Assembly (NCBI RefSeq): GCF_900240215.1
Contig: NZ_LT964679.1
Coordinates: 1,908,538-1,944,366 of the forward strand
Direction: 5' to 3'
Source of the DNA: Raoultibacter timonensis
GTDB lineage: Bacteria > Actinomycetota > Coriobacteriia > Coriobacteriales > Eggerthellaceae
Length of the DNA: 35,829 nucleotides
In this document: positions 1 to 7,293 of the stretch, in pieces
How the letters are laid out: each line of letters opens with the position of its first letter
Numbering within the stretch: the first letter of the stretch is position 1
Made by a program: the position numbers and the translations under genes
Notes under the pieces: generated by a model
The model's database searches: none
The model's input: the letters and a program-made list of their open reading frames with translations, nothing else
Told to the model about the DNA's origin: nothing

Positions 1-294
1 CGTCCCGGGGGAAGCCTGCGCTTCTCCGCCCACGGAAGCCCGCTGCGCTGCGCGATCGGACATTTCGAACTCCACATCGTCTTCGATGCTGCCGTCTACG
101 TAGAGGAGGTCGTCGAGAGAGACTCCGTACAGCTTCGCCAACGCGATGAGGTTATCGGTATCGGGGGAGGATTCGGAGCGCTCCCACTTCGAAACCGCCT
201 GCCGGGAAACCCCGAGCTTTTCCGCTAAACCCTCTTGGGAAAGCCCTGCTTCCTTGCGCCGTGCCGCGAGGCGCTCCGCGATCTCAACGTTCAT
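1..294 (-). CDS. XRE-family HTH regulator, truncated by window edge
   Basis: Reading leftward from an ATG at 294, the frame stays open for 98 codons to base 1, so the C-terminus lies outside the window. Residues 1-65 form a Cro/C1-type helix-turn-helix; the segment GLSQEGLAEKLGVSRQAVSK is the usual recognition-helix block of transcriptional repressors. The tail after residue 70 is acidic (SIEDDVEFE) and then Ala/Ser-rich. In Actinobacteria such N-terminal HTH domains are often followed by membrane helices, as in the 24063 gene here, but that part is not visible. A GAAAGGG ribosome site lies 6 nt before the ATG. What it regulates is unknown; the palindrome at 368-383 upstream is a plausible self-operator. 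Confidence 0.85.
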   Translation of the reverse strand, partial: MNVEIAERLAARRKEAGLSQEGLAEKLGVSRQAVSKWERSESSPDTDNLIALAKLYGVSLDDLLYVDGSIEDDVEFEMSDRAAQRASVGGEAQASPGT

Positions 295-367
295 GCGTAA
301 CCCTTTCTTCGGTATTCAATCATCTTACCTTATCCAAGCTTACGGTTGCGGCTCCGTTGATTCGACC

Positions 368-383
368 AATTCCAGTTGGAATT
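368..383. promoter_or_regulatory. Perfect palindrome, candidate operator
   Basis: AATTCCAGTTGGAATT is a perfect inverted repeat with 7-bp arms and a 2-bp centre, 74 bp upstream of the HTH gene start. The size and symmetry suit a dimeric XRE repressor. The link to that regulator is inference from position. Confidence 0.45.
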
Positions 384-671
384 TTAGGAAACTATTGGTT
401 GCGGGTATACGCCAAAGCGCTGAACAGGCATTTCGTAAGCTATACTTACCAACGTGGAGCAGAAACGCCCTCCGAAGAAAAGGCGATTCGTCCATCATCG
501 CACCACAGGCTCACCGAAACGAGGGACAGAACCAACCTCGTATCTCGACCGAGAGCCCATCGCCATCTAACCTGACACCGAAAGAGGCGCGTCGAGTAAC
601 ACCCGCATCGTCCGTCGAAGACAAAGCCCCGATATGCATGCACGTCGACCCATCGCGAGCGGCAAGCGCCC

Positions 672-700
672 TTGCATCGACTCGGCAGCTGCGTTATACA
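672..700 (+). promoter_or_regulatory. Sigma-70-like promoter for the M29 aminopeptidase
   Basis: TTGCAT (672-677) and TATACA (695-700) are separated by 17 bp and lie about 40 bp upstream of the aminopeptidase start. The spacing is ideal and each box departs from consensus by one or two bases. Confidence 0.5.
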
Positions 701-739
701 ATAGGAGTCCGTCTCGCACAACCGCCGGTAAGGAGCCCC

Positions 740-2014
740 ATGAAAAACACCGACCGCCCAACCGATTCCTCCGCATGCTTCGAATCGAACCTTGAGAAAT
801 ACGCCCGCCTCATCGTCGAATCGGGCTGCAATGTGCAGCAAGGCCAAGAGCTTTTCCTCACCGCTTCGGTGGAGACCGCGGATTTCGCCCGCCTCGTTAC
901 CCGCATAGCCTACGAACGCGGAGCGCGTCACGTAACCGTACGGTACACCGACGAACAGATATCTCGCATGCACTACGACCATTGCGACCTCGCCGTGTTC
1001 GAAACCATGCCCGAATGGGCGGCGATGCTCAACAACTCGATGGCACGCGAAGGCGCGGCCATCCTTTCGATCATATCGGAAGACCCTGAGATCATGACGG
1101 GCATCGATCCGGCAAAAGCCGTCGCCAACGCACGGGCCTCGCACCTCGCCTGCAGCGAATTCTACGACGCTCTCGACTTCGGCCGAAACGTTTGGTGCAT
1201 CGCGGGAGCTGCCTCATCCGCATGGGCGCGCAAGGTCTTCCCCGGCGTTTCGGAAAGCGAAGCTGTCGCGAAGCTCTGGGGTGCGATCTTCACGACAGCC
1301 CGCATAGGTGATGCCGACCCCGTCGCGGCATGGGAAGAGCACCGCAAAAGCTTTGCAGCCCGCACCAAGCTCTTGAACGAGCAGCGCTTCGACGCACTTC
1401 GCTACCGCAACGGCGCAGGCACCGATTTCACCGTAGGGCTTACGGATAAGCACCTCTGGAACGGCGGCGGCGACACCACGCAAGGCGGTACGCCGTTCTT
1501 CCCCAACATTCCCACCGAGGAGGTATTCACAACCCCCGATCGCCTTCGCGCCGACGGCACCGTCGTCTCGGCGATGCCTCTTATCCACAACGGTACGCTC
1601 ATCGATAGCTTCAGCATTACGTTTCGAGACGGCAAAGCGGTCGATTTCTCGGCAGAACAAGGATACGACACGCTTAAATCCATCATCGAGACCGACGAGA
1701 ACTCGTGCAGGCTCGGCGAAGTCGCGCTCGTGCCTTTCGCTTCCCCCATTCGCGAAACCGGTATCCTGTTCTACAACACGCTCTACGACGAGAACGCCTC
1801 GTGCCACTTGGCGCTCGGCCAGGGCTTCCCCGATTGCTACGAGGGAGGCACCGAAATGGATGCAGAATCGCTCTTCGAAGCGGGCGTCAACAAGAGCGCG
1901 ACCCACGTCGATTTCATGATCGGCACCGAGGACCTCCGCATCGAGGGGATCAAGGCGGACGGGTCGGTTCTGCCGATCTTCGAGAACGGAAACTGGGCTG
2001 GGATATTCGCCTAG
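740..2014 (+). CDS. M29-family metallo-aminopeptidase (AmpS/PepS type)
   Basis: This 424-residue cytoplasmic exopeptidase removes N-terminal residues from peptides. The frame is open from 146, but the ATG at 740 is chosen because it has AGGAG 5 nt upstream, lies behind a promoter, and gives the family's usual length of about 410-425 residues. The M29 metal ligands are recognisable: Glu261 (NIPTEEVF), Glu327 (LGEVALVP), His356 (NASCHLALG), and His389 with Asp391 (HVDF). Their spacing closely matches the Thermus enzyme as I recall it. It stands alone and its stop codon overlaps that of the convergent transporter gene. It probably serves peptide catabolism in an amino-acid-using anaerobe; substrate preference cannot be read from sequence. 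Confidence 0.93.
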   Translation: MKNTDRPTDSSACFESNLEKYARLIVESGCNVQQGQELFLTASVETADFARLVTRIAYERGARHVTVRYTDEQISRMHYDHCDLAVFETMPEWAAMLNNSMAREGAAILSIISEDPEIMTGIDPAKAVANARASHLACSEFYDALDFGRNVWCIAGAASSAWARKVFPGVSESEAVAKLWGAIFTTARIGDADPVAAWEEHRKSFAARTKLLNEQRFDALRYRNGAGTDFTVGLTDKHLWNGGGDTTQGGTPFFPNIPTEEVFTTPDRLRADGTVVSAMPLIHNGTLIDSFSITFRDGKAVDFSAEQGYDTLKSIIETDENSCRLGEVALVPFASPIRETGILFYNTLYDENASCHLALGQGFPDCYEGGTEMDAESLFEAGVNKSATHVDFMIGTEDLRIEGIKADGSVLPIFENGNWAGIFA

Positions 2015-2958
2015 CTTGAACCGGATTCCAATGCGGGCGATTGACTTGCCCGCGACCCCCGCCTCGCCTTACTGCGTACATTCGCGGCGAGGCGGCCGTC
2101 GAGATACGTCTCGACGAGCACGCATGCCACGATAAGCCCCGCACCGGCGAATCCGACACCGCTCAGCATTTCACCGAGAACGATCCACGAGAACGCAGCC
2201 GTGAACAGAGGCTCGCCGCACAACAGCATCGATACCGTCGTCGAGGAGAGCCTCGTAAGGGCGACGTTCTGCAGCGCAAACGTCAAGCACGTACTCAGCA
2301 GCGCGAGAAACACGATAACGCCCCACGCAGGCGGCTGCACGGCCGCGACGTCGATCATAGGCTCGAGGGAGAGCGCCCCGACGAGCGACAGGACGAACGT
2401 CACGCCTATCTGGGCGGCCGACACCGTCGCCACGTCGAGGCTCTTCAAGCCGCGCTCGCCGAACACCAGGGCTCCGGCAAGCGACGCAGCGGAAACGAGG
2501 GCCAGCACCTCTCCCCATCCGAAGACGAAGGCCCCGCCGTTGCAGCACAGAAGGTACAGGCCGAAAACCGCGAGGGCCTGAAACGGGAGATGCACGAGTT
2601 TGTAAGGACGCTTGAGTACGAAAACCGCCGCGACCGGAGTGAACACGATAGGCAGCGCAACGAGAAACCCCACGTTCGTGGCGCTCGTCAACGCAAGCGC
2701 CACGTTGCATGAAATGTAGGAGACGGCCATGCACAGCGCCGCCGGAAGCCAGTCCACGAGGTTCGCTTGCCGAAGCTGCAATACGATACGACGTCCGAAG
2801 AATACAGCGAACACAAGCAGGGCGAGCCCGAAACGCAAAGCCAAACACCAAAACGGCGTGATGCTGTCGTAGGCAAGCTTGGTTACGGCGTTTCCCAACC
2901 CGAATATCGCCGTTTGCGCCACAATGCACCATACGTGTGTCCAGCTTTTCGAACCCAC
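2011..2958 (-). CDS. DMT-superfamily (EamA) transporter
   Basis: This is a polytopic membrane protein with about ten hydrophobic segments arranged as two EamA repeats, each of about 140 residues, ending in a basic Arg/Ser-rich cytoplasmic tail. EamA proteins export metabolites or amino acids; the substrate is unknown. The frame can start at ATG 2988, but nothing resembling a ribosome site precedes that codon, while GTG at 2958 has AAAGGA 6 nt upstream, so 2958 is preferred (315 residues; 325 if 2988 is used). It is divergently transcribed from a LysR regulator, and a LysR box overlaps its apparent -35 element, which suggests control by that regulator. Its stop overlaps the aminopeptidase stop by 3 bp. 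Confidence 0.87.
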   Translation of the reverse strand: MGSKSWTHVWCIVAQTAIFGLGNAVTKLAYDSITPFWCLALRFGLALLVFAVFFGRRIVLQLRQANLVDWLPAALCMAVSYISCNVALALTSATNVGFLVALPIVFTPVAAVFVLKRPYKLVHLPFQALAVFGLYLLCCNGGAFVFGWGEVLALVSAASLAGALVFGERGLKSLDVATVSAAQIGVTFVLSLVGALSLEPMIDVAAVQPPAWGVIVFLALLSTCLTFALQNVALTRLSSTTVSMLLCGEPLFTAAFSWIVLGEMLSGVGFAGAGLIVACVLVETYLDGRLAANVRSKARRGSRASQSPALESGSS

Positions 2959-3003
2959 AGCCCGTCCTTTCCAATTGCCGGAGAACATGGTACTGTTGAG
3001 CTT

Positions 3004-3031
3004 GATATAAGTAAAACGAGAAATTCTTCAA
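3004..3031 (-). promoter_or_regulatory. Likely promoter of the EamA transporter
   Basis: On the minus strand TTGAAG (3031-3026) and TATATC (3009-3004) are 16 bp apart, about 45 bp before the GTG start. The -35 element lies inside the LysR box, as expected for a LysR-controlled divergent target. Confidence 0.45.
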
Positions 3032-3038
3032 AAGAATT
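3022..3038. promoter_or_regulatory. LysR-type operator (T-N11-A palindrome)
   Basis: AATTCTTCAAAAGAATT is a perfect inverted repeat with 7-bp arms and a 3-bp centre, lying between the divergent transporter and LysR genes. It contains the T-N11-A core that LysR-family activators bind (T3024 to A3036). Confidence 0.7.
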
Positions 3039-3088
3039 AAAGTACTTCTTGTTTTCTGAACGAACGATAAACCCCGAGCGGAGACGGC

Positions 3089-3970
3089 ATGGGAGAGCAA
3101 AAATACGAAGCGTTCATCAAAGTCGCCGAAACCGGCAGCTTCAAGCAGGCGGCCGAAGAGCTCGGCTACACCCAAGCGGGCATCAGCTATATGATCAATT
3201 CGCTTGAAAAGGAGTTCGGCCTCACGCTGTTCGTCCGCGAATACGGCGGCACGCACCTTACGTCGGAGGGCAAAGAGCTCCTCCCTTGGGTTCACAGCGT
3301 CCGCAACAGCGAGCGGCAGCTCGCCGCAAGGCTTTCGGAGCTCAAACAGCTTGAAGGGGGCTCGGTGCGAGTCGCCACGTTCACGAGCACTTCCATTCAT
3401 TGGCTTCCGGGCATCACGAAGCTCTTTCACAAGCGCCACCCGACCATTGAACTCGAATTCATCTGCAACGACAACCAAAGCGAGGTCGAATCGCTCGTGT
3501 GGTCGGGAGACGCCGATTGCGGATTCTTCGCCCTCCCAGTGAAACTGGAGCTCGAAACGATCTCGTTGCGCCACGACCCGATGCTGATCGTCCTGCCCCG
3601 AAACCATCCCGAAGCCTCCAAGGAACGCTTCTCGCGCGAAGCGATGGCGAAATACCCGTGCATCAAGCTGAGCGATGGGTCGGATCTCGAAATGGACGAG
3701 GTATTCGCCCGCAACGGAGTCGAGCCGAGAATAGCGTTCTCCATCGCTAACGACTACGCGGCGCTCGCCATGGTCGATCAGGGATTGGGATACAGCGTAT
3801 TCCCGGAGCTGATCCTTCGCGATCCCCTATTCGACATCGTCTGCAAGCACCCGGAGATCCCCACGAGCCGAGAACTCGCCATCGCGGTAAGGTCGTTTTC
3901 CGATGCGTCCACGGCTACGCATGCGTTCATCGACTGCACAACCGAATGGGTTGCCCAAGCCTACGGCTGA
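3089..3970 (+). CDS. LysR-family transcriptional regulator
   Basis: The 293-residue protein has an N-terminal winged helix-turn-helix (residues 3-62, with FIKVAETGSFKQAAEELGYT) and a C-terminal periplasmic-binding-protein-like effector domain (about 90-290). Both length and layout are standard for the family. The ATG has a GGAG ribosome site 6 nt upstream. It lies divergently from the EamA transporter with a clear LysR box in the 100-130 bp between them, the usual arrangement in which the regulator controls its neighbour and itself. The effector ligand is unknown. Its last 10 bases overlap the end of the convergent membrane-protein gene. Confidence 0.95.
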   Translation: MGEQKYEAFIKVAETGSFKQAAEELGYTQAGISYMINSLEKEFGLTLFVREYGGTHLTSEGKELLPWVHSVRNSERQLAARLSELKQLEGGSVRVATFTSTSIHWLPGITKLFHKRHPTIELEFICNDNQSEVESLVWSGDADCGFFALPVKLELETISLRHDPMLIVLPRNHPEASKERFSREAMAKYPCIKLSDGSDLEMDEVFARNGVEPRIAFSIANDYAALAMVDQGLGYSVFPELILRDPLFDIVCKHPEIPTSRELAIAVRSFSDASTATHAFIDCTTEWVAQAYG

Positions 3971-4665
3971 GAAGCGTCCACCTCGCCAAGCGGTCCCCCG
4001 CGACTTTCCGAGAGCCTTCCCAGCAGCCGATCAACAGCGAACACCGCGTAGCCGAGCGCAAGAAACGCTGCCCTCACAAGTACGACGTTGACGGCCACAC
4101 CCGACCATCCGATAAGGTTCGGGTCGATGAAGAAATAAGGATAGCTTGATCCGCCTCGATACGTAGCGCCAAGCGGAGCGGCAACCAGAGCAAACACGAG
4201 ATAGTACAGCGGTAGAGCCAACCACCTAACCGGATCGAACGGCCTGATCGATCCTTTCCGATCGAACAGAAGCCAGTCGGCCACGGCCATAAGGGGAACG
4301 ACGAGATGCACGGTTAAGTTCGAGGCCTCAGACCCGTTCGGCACCATAGAGAAATTTGCTCCCACCAGCACGAACCAGTATATCAGCAGCGTTACCACGA
4401 TCCCCATGGTAACCGCGCCCTTGACCGCAGGAGAATAGTTGACGGTTCCCACCGCACCGCTGAATCTGATTTCGCGTGCGCATTTGCCAGCCGCATAGGC
4501 GAAGTACGCAAGCACGAAAACATTGCTTTGAATGGTGTAGTAGAGAAACGTCGACGCGTTGAGCCGGCCGTCGGGTATTCCCGAGTTGAGGAAGATGCCC
4601 CATGCCGCGACGAGGACCAGAGCCGTTTTCCACACAAGGGAAGTGTATCGGTTCGTGATGCACAT
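3961..4665 (-). CDS. Pr6Pr-type integral membrane protein
   Basis: The 234-residue protein has about six transmembrane segments and the family-like motif YPYFFIDPNLIGW near residue 185. I recognise it as the six-helix Pr6Pr group (Pfam FAR-17a/AIG1-like fold), whose bacterial members have no settled function. The ATG at 4665 has GGGAG 9 nt upstream. The gene is convergent with, and overlaps, the LysR gene by 10 bp. An imperfect palindrome at 4700-4719 lies in its promoter region, just downstream of an HTH gene on the same strand. It may be co-transcribed with that HTH gene, but the 102-bp gap suggests its own promoter. Confidence 0.72.
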   Translation of the reverse strand: MCITNRYTSLVWKTALVLVAAWGIFLNSGIPDGRLNASTFLYYTIQSNVFVLAYFAYAAGKCAREIRFSGAVGTVNYSPAVKGAVTMGIVVTLLIYWFVLVGANFSMVPNGSEASNLTVHLVVPLMAVADWLLFDRKGSIRPFDPVRWLALPLYYLVFALVAAPLGATYRGGSSYPYFFIDPNLIGWSGVAVNVVLVRAAFLALGYAVFAVDRLLGRLSESRGGPLGEVDASQP

Positions 4666-4699
4666 CGAGATTCACTCCCGTCCCAGTCGCGCGGGCATA

Positions 4700-4719
4700 T
4701 TAGTTATGTTCTTATCTAA
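4700..4719. promoter_or_regulatory. Imperfect palindrome upstream of the Pr6Pr gene
   Basis: TTAGTTATGTTCTTATCTAA is a 20-bp imperfect dyad with TTAG/CTAA ends, in an AT-rich patch 35 bp before the Pr6Pr start. It overlaps the likely -10 region (TATATT on the minus strand), so it may be a repressor site. Confidence 0.35.
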
Positions 4720-4767
4720 TATAGCGCTGCCTACAGGGTCGCACTCGGAAAACACATGCTTTGTAAG

Positions 4768-5028
4768 CTATTCGGCATCCTCTGACGAGATATCGGATCT
4801 CTCGTCGATGAAAATCCCTTCGCCGTTCGGGACGTACTCGAGTATATCGCCCGGCTGACAATCGAGCGTTTCGCAGATCATTTCGAGCGTGGAAAAGCGA
4901 ATCGCTTTGATTTTCCCCGTCTTTATGCGCGACATATTCACGTTCGATATGCCAACCTTTTCGGAAAGCTCGTTAAGGGACATTTTCCGATCAGCCATGA
5001 TGCGATCGAGCCTGAGGATGATTGGCAT
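4768..5028 (-). CDS. Small YozG-like XRE HTH regulator
   Basis: This 86-residue protein is essentially one Cro/C1 helix-turn-helix (about 1-66) plus a short acidic tail. The sequence MPIILRLDRIMADRKMSLNE followed by a recognition block with NVNMSRIKTGKIKAIRFSTL is typical of the YozG/YonR-like group. In many Firmicutes and Actinobacteria these small regulators sit directly beside a DUF2975 membrane protein, as here, with 17 bp between the genes. The pair is probably one transcription unit read from the promoter near 5676. The role of such pairs is not established; regulation of membrane-protein levels is a guess. Confidence 0.88.
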   Translation of the reverse strand: MPIILRLDRIMADRKMSLNELSEKVGISNVNMSRIKTGKIKAIRFSTLEMICETLDCQPGDILEYVPNGEGIFIDERSDISSEDAE

Positions 5029-5045
5029 CGCTACCCGGCCTCGCC

Positions 5046-5603
5046 CTACAACGTTTCGTCAGAAAGCTGCTGGAGGAGCGTCCCGTACTCGAACACAAGC
5101 GAAAGGCAATAGAGTATCGCGGCCGCGCTCAACATGCCAAAGTTGATAGATAACGTTGGATTGCTATTAACGCTCGTCACAGAATACTTGACCATGAGCG
5201 ATCCACTCTCGACCAGAGTGGTTTGCCCTATAGAGAAGACCGCCTCCACCACAACGTATACAATAAAGATAAGAGCGACAACCCTGATTCTTCTAACCTG
5301 GCGCATCGAAAAAGGCGACTCTCCCTTTTCGATGTCGCTAAGGAAGTGTATAGCCTGCCTTAAAAACACCGCAATCAACAAACCGAAAACTATGCAAAGG
5401 ATAAAGGGGACGGCGCCTGCTGATTCCGCATCCGGAGAAACAATCTCAGGAAAAAAGGACAGGCATCCAAACAAAGCAACCAGCATAACCCAGACTATAC
5501 AGAACAAAACAAAGATAACTTTGAAGAATACCCTGATTGCCTTTGCTGACTTTTTTAGCCGGTTCAAAGAGGCTTCGGTTTTTGTATATTCCTCAGTAGT
5601 CAT
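5046..5603 (-). CDS. DUF2975-type membrane protein
   Basis: The 185-residue protein has a Lys-rich N-terminus, then four hydrophobic segments at about 25-52, 63-82, 106-126 and 150-175. The segment IEKGESPFSMRQVRRIRVVA before the third helix is the signature of DUF2975 proteins. AAGGA precedes the ATG. It is the first gene of a two-gene unit with the YozG-like regulator. The DNA is visibly richer in A and T, with more AAA, ATA and TTT codons, than the flanking genes, which suggests later acquisition. Function is unknown. Confidence 0.8.
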   Translation of the reverse strand: MTTEEYTKTEASLNRLKKSAKAIRVFFKVIFVLFCIVWVMLVALFGCLSFFPEIVSPDAESAGAVPFILCIVFGLLIAVFLRQAIHFLSDIEKGESPFSMRQVRRIRVVALIFIVYVVVEAVFSIGQTTLVESGSLMVKYSVTSVNSNPTLSINFGMLSAAAILYCLSLVFEYGTLLQQLSDETL

Positions 5604-5675
5604 AAAATGATTCCTTCATACGAAATAGCGCTTAGGCGAATCGTCCCGTACAGCAAAATCCAGCCACTTCCATGC

Positions 5676-5681
5676 ATTATA
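5676..5681 (-). promoter_or_regulatory. Consensus -10 box for the DUF2975/HTH unit
   Basis: The minus strand reads TATAAT here, about 73 bp upstream of the DUF2975 start. A partial -35 (TGGGCA) lies 18 bp further up. This separates the pair from the radical SAM unit upstream. Confidence 0.45.
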
Positions 5682-5752
5682 CAAACAACTCAACTAGATT
5701 GCCCAGAGGCATACACGTAAACCCACCGTCAGTAATAACGAAAGCAATACAA

Positions 5753-5779
5753 ATGGCCCCCGTTACTACTGAGGGCCAT
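5753..5779 (-). terminator. Hairpin terminator after the small peptide ORF
   Basis: ATGGCCC (5753-5759) and GGGCCAT (5773-5779) form a 7-bp stem with a 13-nt loop. On the minus strand it is followed by the T-rich run TTTGTATTGC. It lies about 30 bp after the stop of the 26-codon ORF, so the radical SAM-peptide transcript probably ends here. Confidence 0.55.
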
Positions 5780-5808
5780 CGAGTCTTTGGCGGAATCCAT
5801 TAGCGCCA

Positions 5809-5889
5809 CTACAGACCAACCTTAAAGCAAAATCCGTAGCCTACCTCTACACATGCAGCCAGCGTTCCCGCCTCACTATGAAACAGCAT
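5809..5889 (-). CDS. Putative 26-residue precursor peptide for the radical SAM enzyme
   Basis: The ORF runs from ATG at 5889 to TAG at 5809 and begins 4 nt after the radical SAM stop codon. Its Shine-Dalgarno sequence, AAGGAGGTGA, matches the anti-SD over 10 nt with 7 nt between GGAGG and ATG, and contains the upstream gene's stop. The product has a short N-terminal part (residues 1-12, with His4 and Glu6) and a core CVEVGYGFC (13-21) with two cysteines seven residues apart, Glu15, Tyr18 and two glycines, then a Gly-containing hydrophobic end. There is no signal peptide. The size resembles PqqA and MftA rather than classic bacteriocins. A radical SAM/SPASM partner implies modification at Cys, Glu or Tyr, but the product is unknown. 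I am confident it is translated and less sure it is the substrate. Confidence 0.72.
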   Translation of the reverse strand: MLFHSEAGTLAACVEVGYGFCFKVGL

Positions 5890-5893
5890 ATCG

Positions 5894-5903
5894 TCACCTC
5901 CTT
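5894..5903 (-). promoter_or_regulatory. Perfect ribosome binding site of the peptide ORF
   Basis: AAGGAGGTGA is a full 10-nt complement of the 16S anti-SD, far stronger than any neighbour's site. Its final TGA is the stop codon of the radical SAM gene. Translational coupling and high peptide output relative to the enzyme are the likely effect. Confidence 0.75.
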
Positions 5904-7147
5904 CCCTGCATCGCCACAGCGGCTTTGACCATTTCGCCGTAGCCGCTGAAGAACTCTTTCATCATTACGCAATACGCGTCGGGGGATCGTAGATTGCCAA
6001 ACCCGAACAACGACCGGGCCCGGCACCCTCCCCCGCACAGCAGCTCGTACTCGCATTCGGCGCAACCTTCGAAGTCTTTCGTGTTCAGCGATCGAAACCC
6101 CTGGCCCACCTCGCTCGACAGGGCACTGTGCATGGAATCGCTGAACAGGTTGCCCATCGCGAGCTCTTTGCGGTGGAGCATATGGCAGGGATACACGGTT
6201 CCGTCGGCAGCGACGCTCACCATCCCGCGTCCGGCTCCGCACGAGCTCTTAACCGTGAGGTTAGCCCCGATCGGGGAGTCGGATACGGGCATCGGACCGC
6301 CCTCGCCAACCGTCAGCATCGACCTGCCGAGCTTCCGCAGCTCGGTCTCGCGGGGAACGAGTTCGCCCAACGCCGCATCGTCGCAAGAACACGAAAGCAG
6401 GCTGAACGAAACCGTGACGCCCAAACGCTCGGCGAGGTCGAGGTAGCCGCGAACGTCGTCGATGTTCTTAGCGTGGATCGTAGCTATCATGTGCGCAGGA
6501 ATGTTCGCTGCCTTTACGGCTTCGATCGCGCGGACAAGCTCGGGGTATCGCTGCTGACCGCGGATATAGGCCGGCGACGACGCCGTGCACCCGTCGAACG
6601 AAATCGACACGCGATCAACGAACGGGGCAACCCGCTTGAGCTGATGCGCGTCAAGCCCAATGCCGTTCGAAAGAACGACAACCGAAGGAATGCCGCATTC
6701 GATTTTCGCATAGGCGGCAATGGCGGCAAGATCGTCGCGAAGGAACGGCTCTCCGCCCGATATGACGATCTGTTCCACTCCCGCCGAAGCGAGCTGCGAG
6801 ATGGCGTGGTTGATCTTTTCGGTCGGCGCATCCGCGAGCCTGTTGCGATCATCGTCAAGAGAGTAGCAACCGACGCACTGCAGGTTGCAGCGTTGCGTAA
6901 TGTGCACGTACGCCGATTTGAGAGAATCGTCAGGTTTTTTGTATCCGAAGAAGCCGCCAATGCCGAGGTGTTGGAACAACGCCTCGTCAACGGCGACGAT
7001 CTCGGCGGGAGGTACGTCTTCATGCATGAGACGCTGGCAGATGTCCCGTCCTTCGGCCGTCAGTCCGATGGCGTACCCGGTGTTCAAGTTTCCGATCATC
7101 GGAATGCCCTCGAAATCGAACATAACAGCTTGATCGCCGAACCTCAT
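5894..7147 (-). CDS. Radical SAM/SPASM peptide maturase
   Basis: The 417-residue enzyme has three parts. Residues 1-75 look like a small PqqD/RRE-like peptide-recognition region. Residues about 78-260 are the radical SAM barrel, with CNLQCVGC (Cys87, Cys91, Cys94) binding the SAM cluster and GGEP at 131-134. The C-terminal SPASM domain has Cys303, Cys321, then the canonical Cx2Cx5Cx3C at 362, 365, 371 and 375, and Cys393, enough for two auxiliary iron-sulfur clusters. Such enzymes use 5'-deoxyadenosyl radical chemistry to crosslink or epimerise short peptides, or to activate sulfatases. A 26-codon ORF follows 4 nt downstream and is the likely substrate; no sulfatase is nearby. GGAG and GGAGG precede the ATG. 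No protease or exporter lies beside it, so cleavage and transport must come from elsewhere. Confidence 0.93.
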   Translation of the reverse strand: MRFGDQAVMFDFEGIPMIGNLNTGYAIGLTAEGRDICQRLMHEDVPPAEIVAVDEALFQHLGIGGFFGYKKPDDSLKSAYVHITQRCNLQCVGCYSLDDDRNRLADAPTEKINHAISQLASAGVEQIVISGGEPFLRDDLAAIAAYAKIECGIPSVVVLSNGIGLDAHQLKRVAPFVDRVSISFDGCTASSPAYIRGQQRYPELVRAIEAVKAANIPAHMIATIHAKNIDDVRGYLDLAERLGVTVSFSLLSCSCDDAALGELVPRETELRKLGRSMLTVGEGGPMPVSDSPIGANLTVKSSCGAGRGMVSVAADGTVYPCHMLHRKELAMGNLFSDSMHSALSSEVGQGFRSLNTKDFEGCAECEYELLCGGGCRARSLFGFGNLRSPDAYCVMMKEFFSGYGEMVKAAVAMQGRR

Positions 7148-7168
7148 CCAACCTCCGCTCCTTGCGTG

Positions 7169-7191
7169 CTATCGATAGAGTACACCGATAG
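7169..7191. promoter_or_regulatory. Palindrome plus half-site upstream of the radical SAM gene
   Basis: CTATCGATAG (7169-7178) is a perfect 10-bp palindrome. A further CGATAG half-site follows 7 bp later at 7186-7191. The cluster lies 22-44 bp before the radical SAM start codon, where an operator would act on its leader or promoter. Confidence 0.4.
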
Positions 7192-7274
7192 ACCCCTGTA
7201 TTACATGATGGATTCCACCATTTTTGTGATGATATTCATTATGGACGAGTGGGAGAAAAGTTCCTACTGGTATT

Positions 7275-7293
7275 TTTATCGTTTTATGATAAA
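7275..7293. promoter_or_regulatory. AT-rich inverted repeat between divergent genes
   Basis: TTTATC (7275-7280) and GATAAA (7288-7293) flank a 7-bp centre. The site lies about midway between the radical SAM gene and the small membrane protein, and could be a shared operator. Confidence 0.35.

Larger units (their letters stand above)
295..739. other. Intergenic region between divergent HTH gene and aminopeptidase
   Basis: I see no credible gene in these 445 bases; open frames here lack ribosome sites and recognisable protein. The stretch holds two inverted repeats, the 16-bp palindrome at 368-383 and GTAAG-5 nt-CTTAC at 435-449, and the aminopeptidase promoter near its right end. Confidence 0.5.

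Noticed and set aside
146..739. Long N-terminal extension of the aminopeptidase frame
   Set aside because: It overlaps the HTH gene and contains promoter and palindrome sequence; the ATG at 740 has a good ribosome site and gives the normal family length.
2171..3607. 478-codon minus-strand frame spanning transporter and LysR genes
   Set aside because: It covers two well-supported genes in the wrong frame or strand and has no domain.
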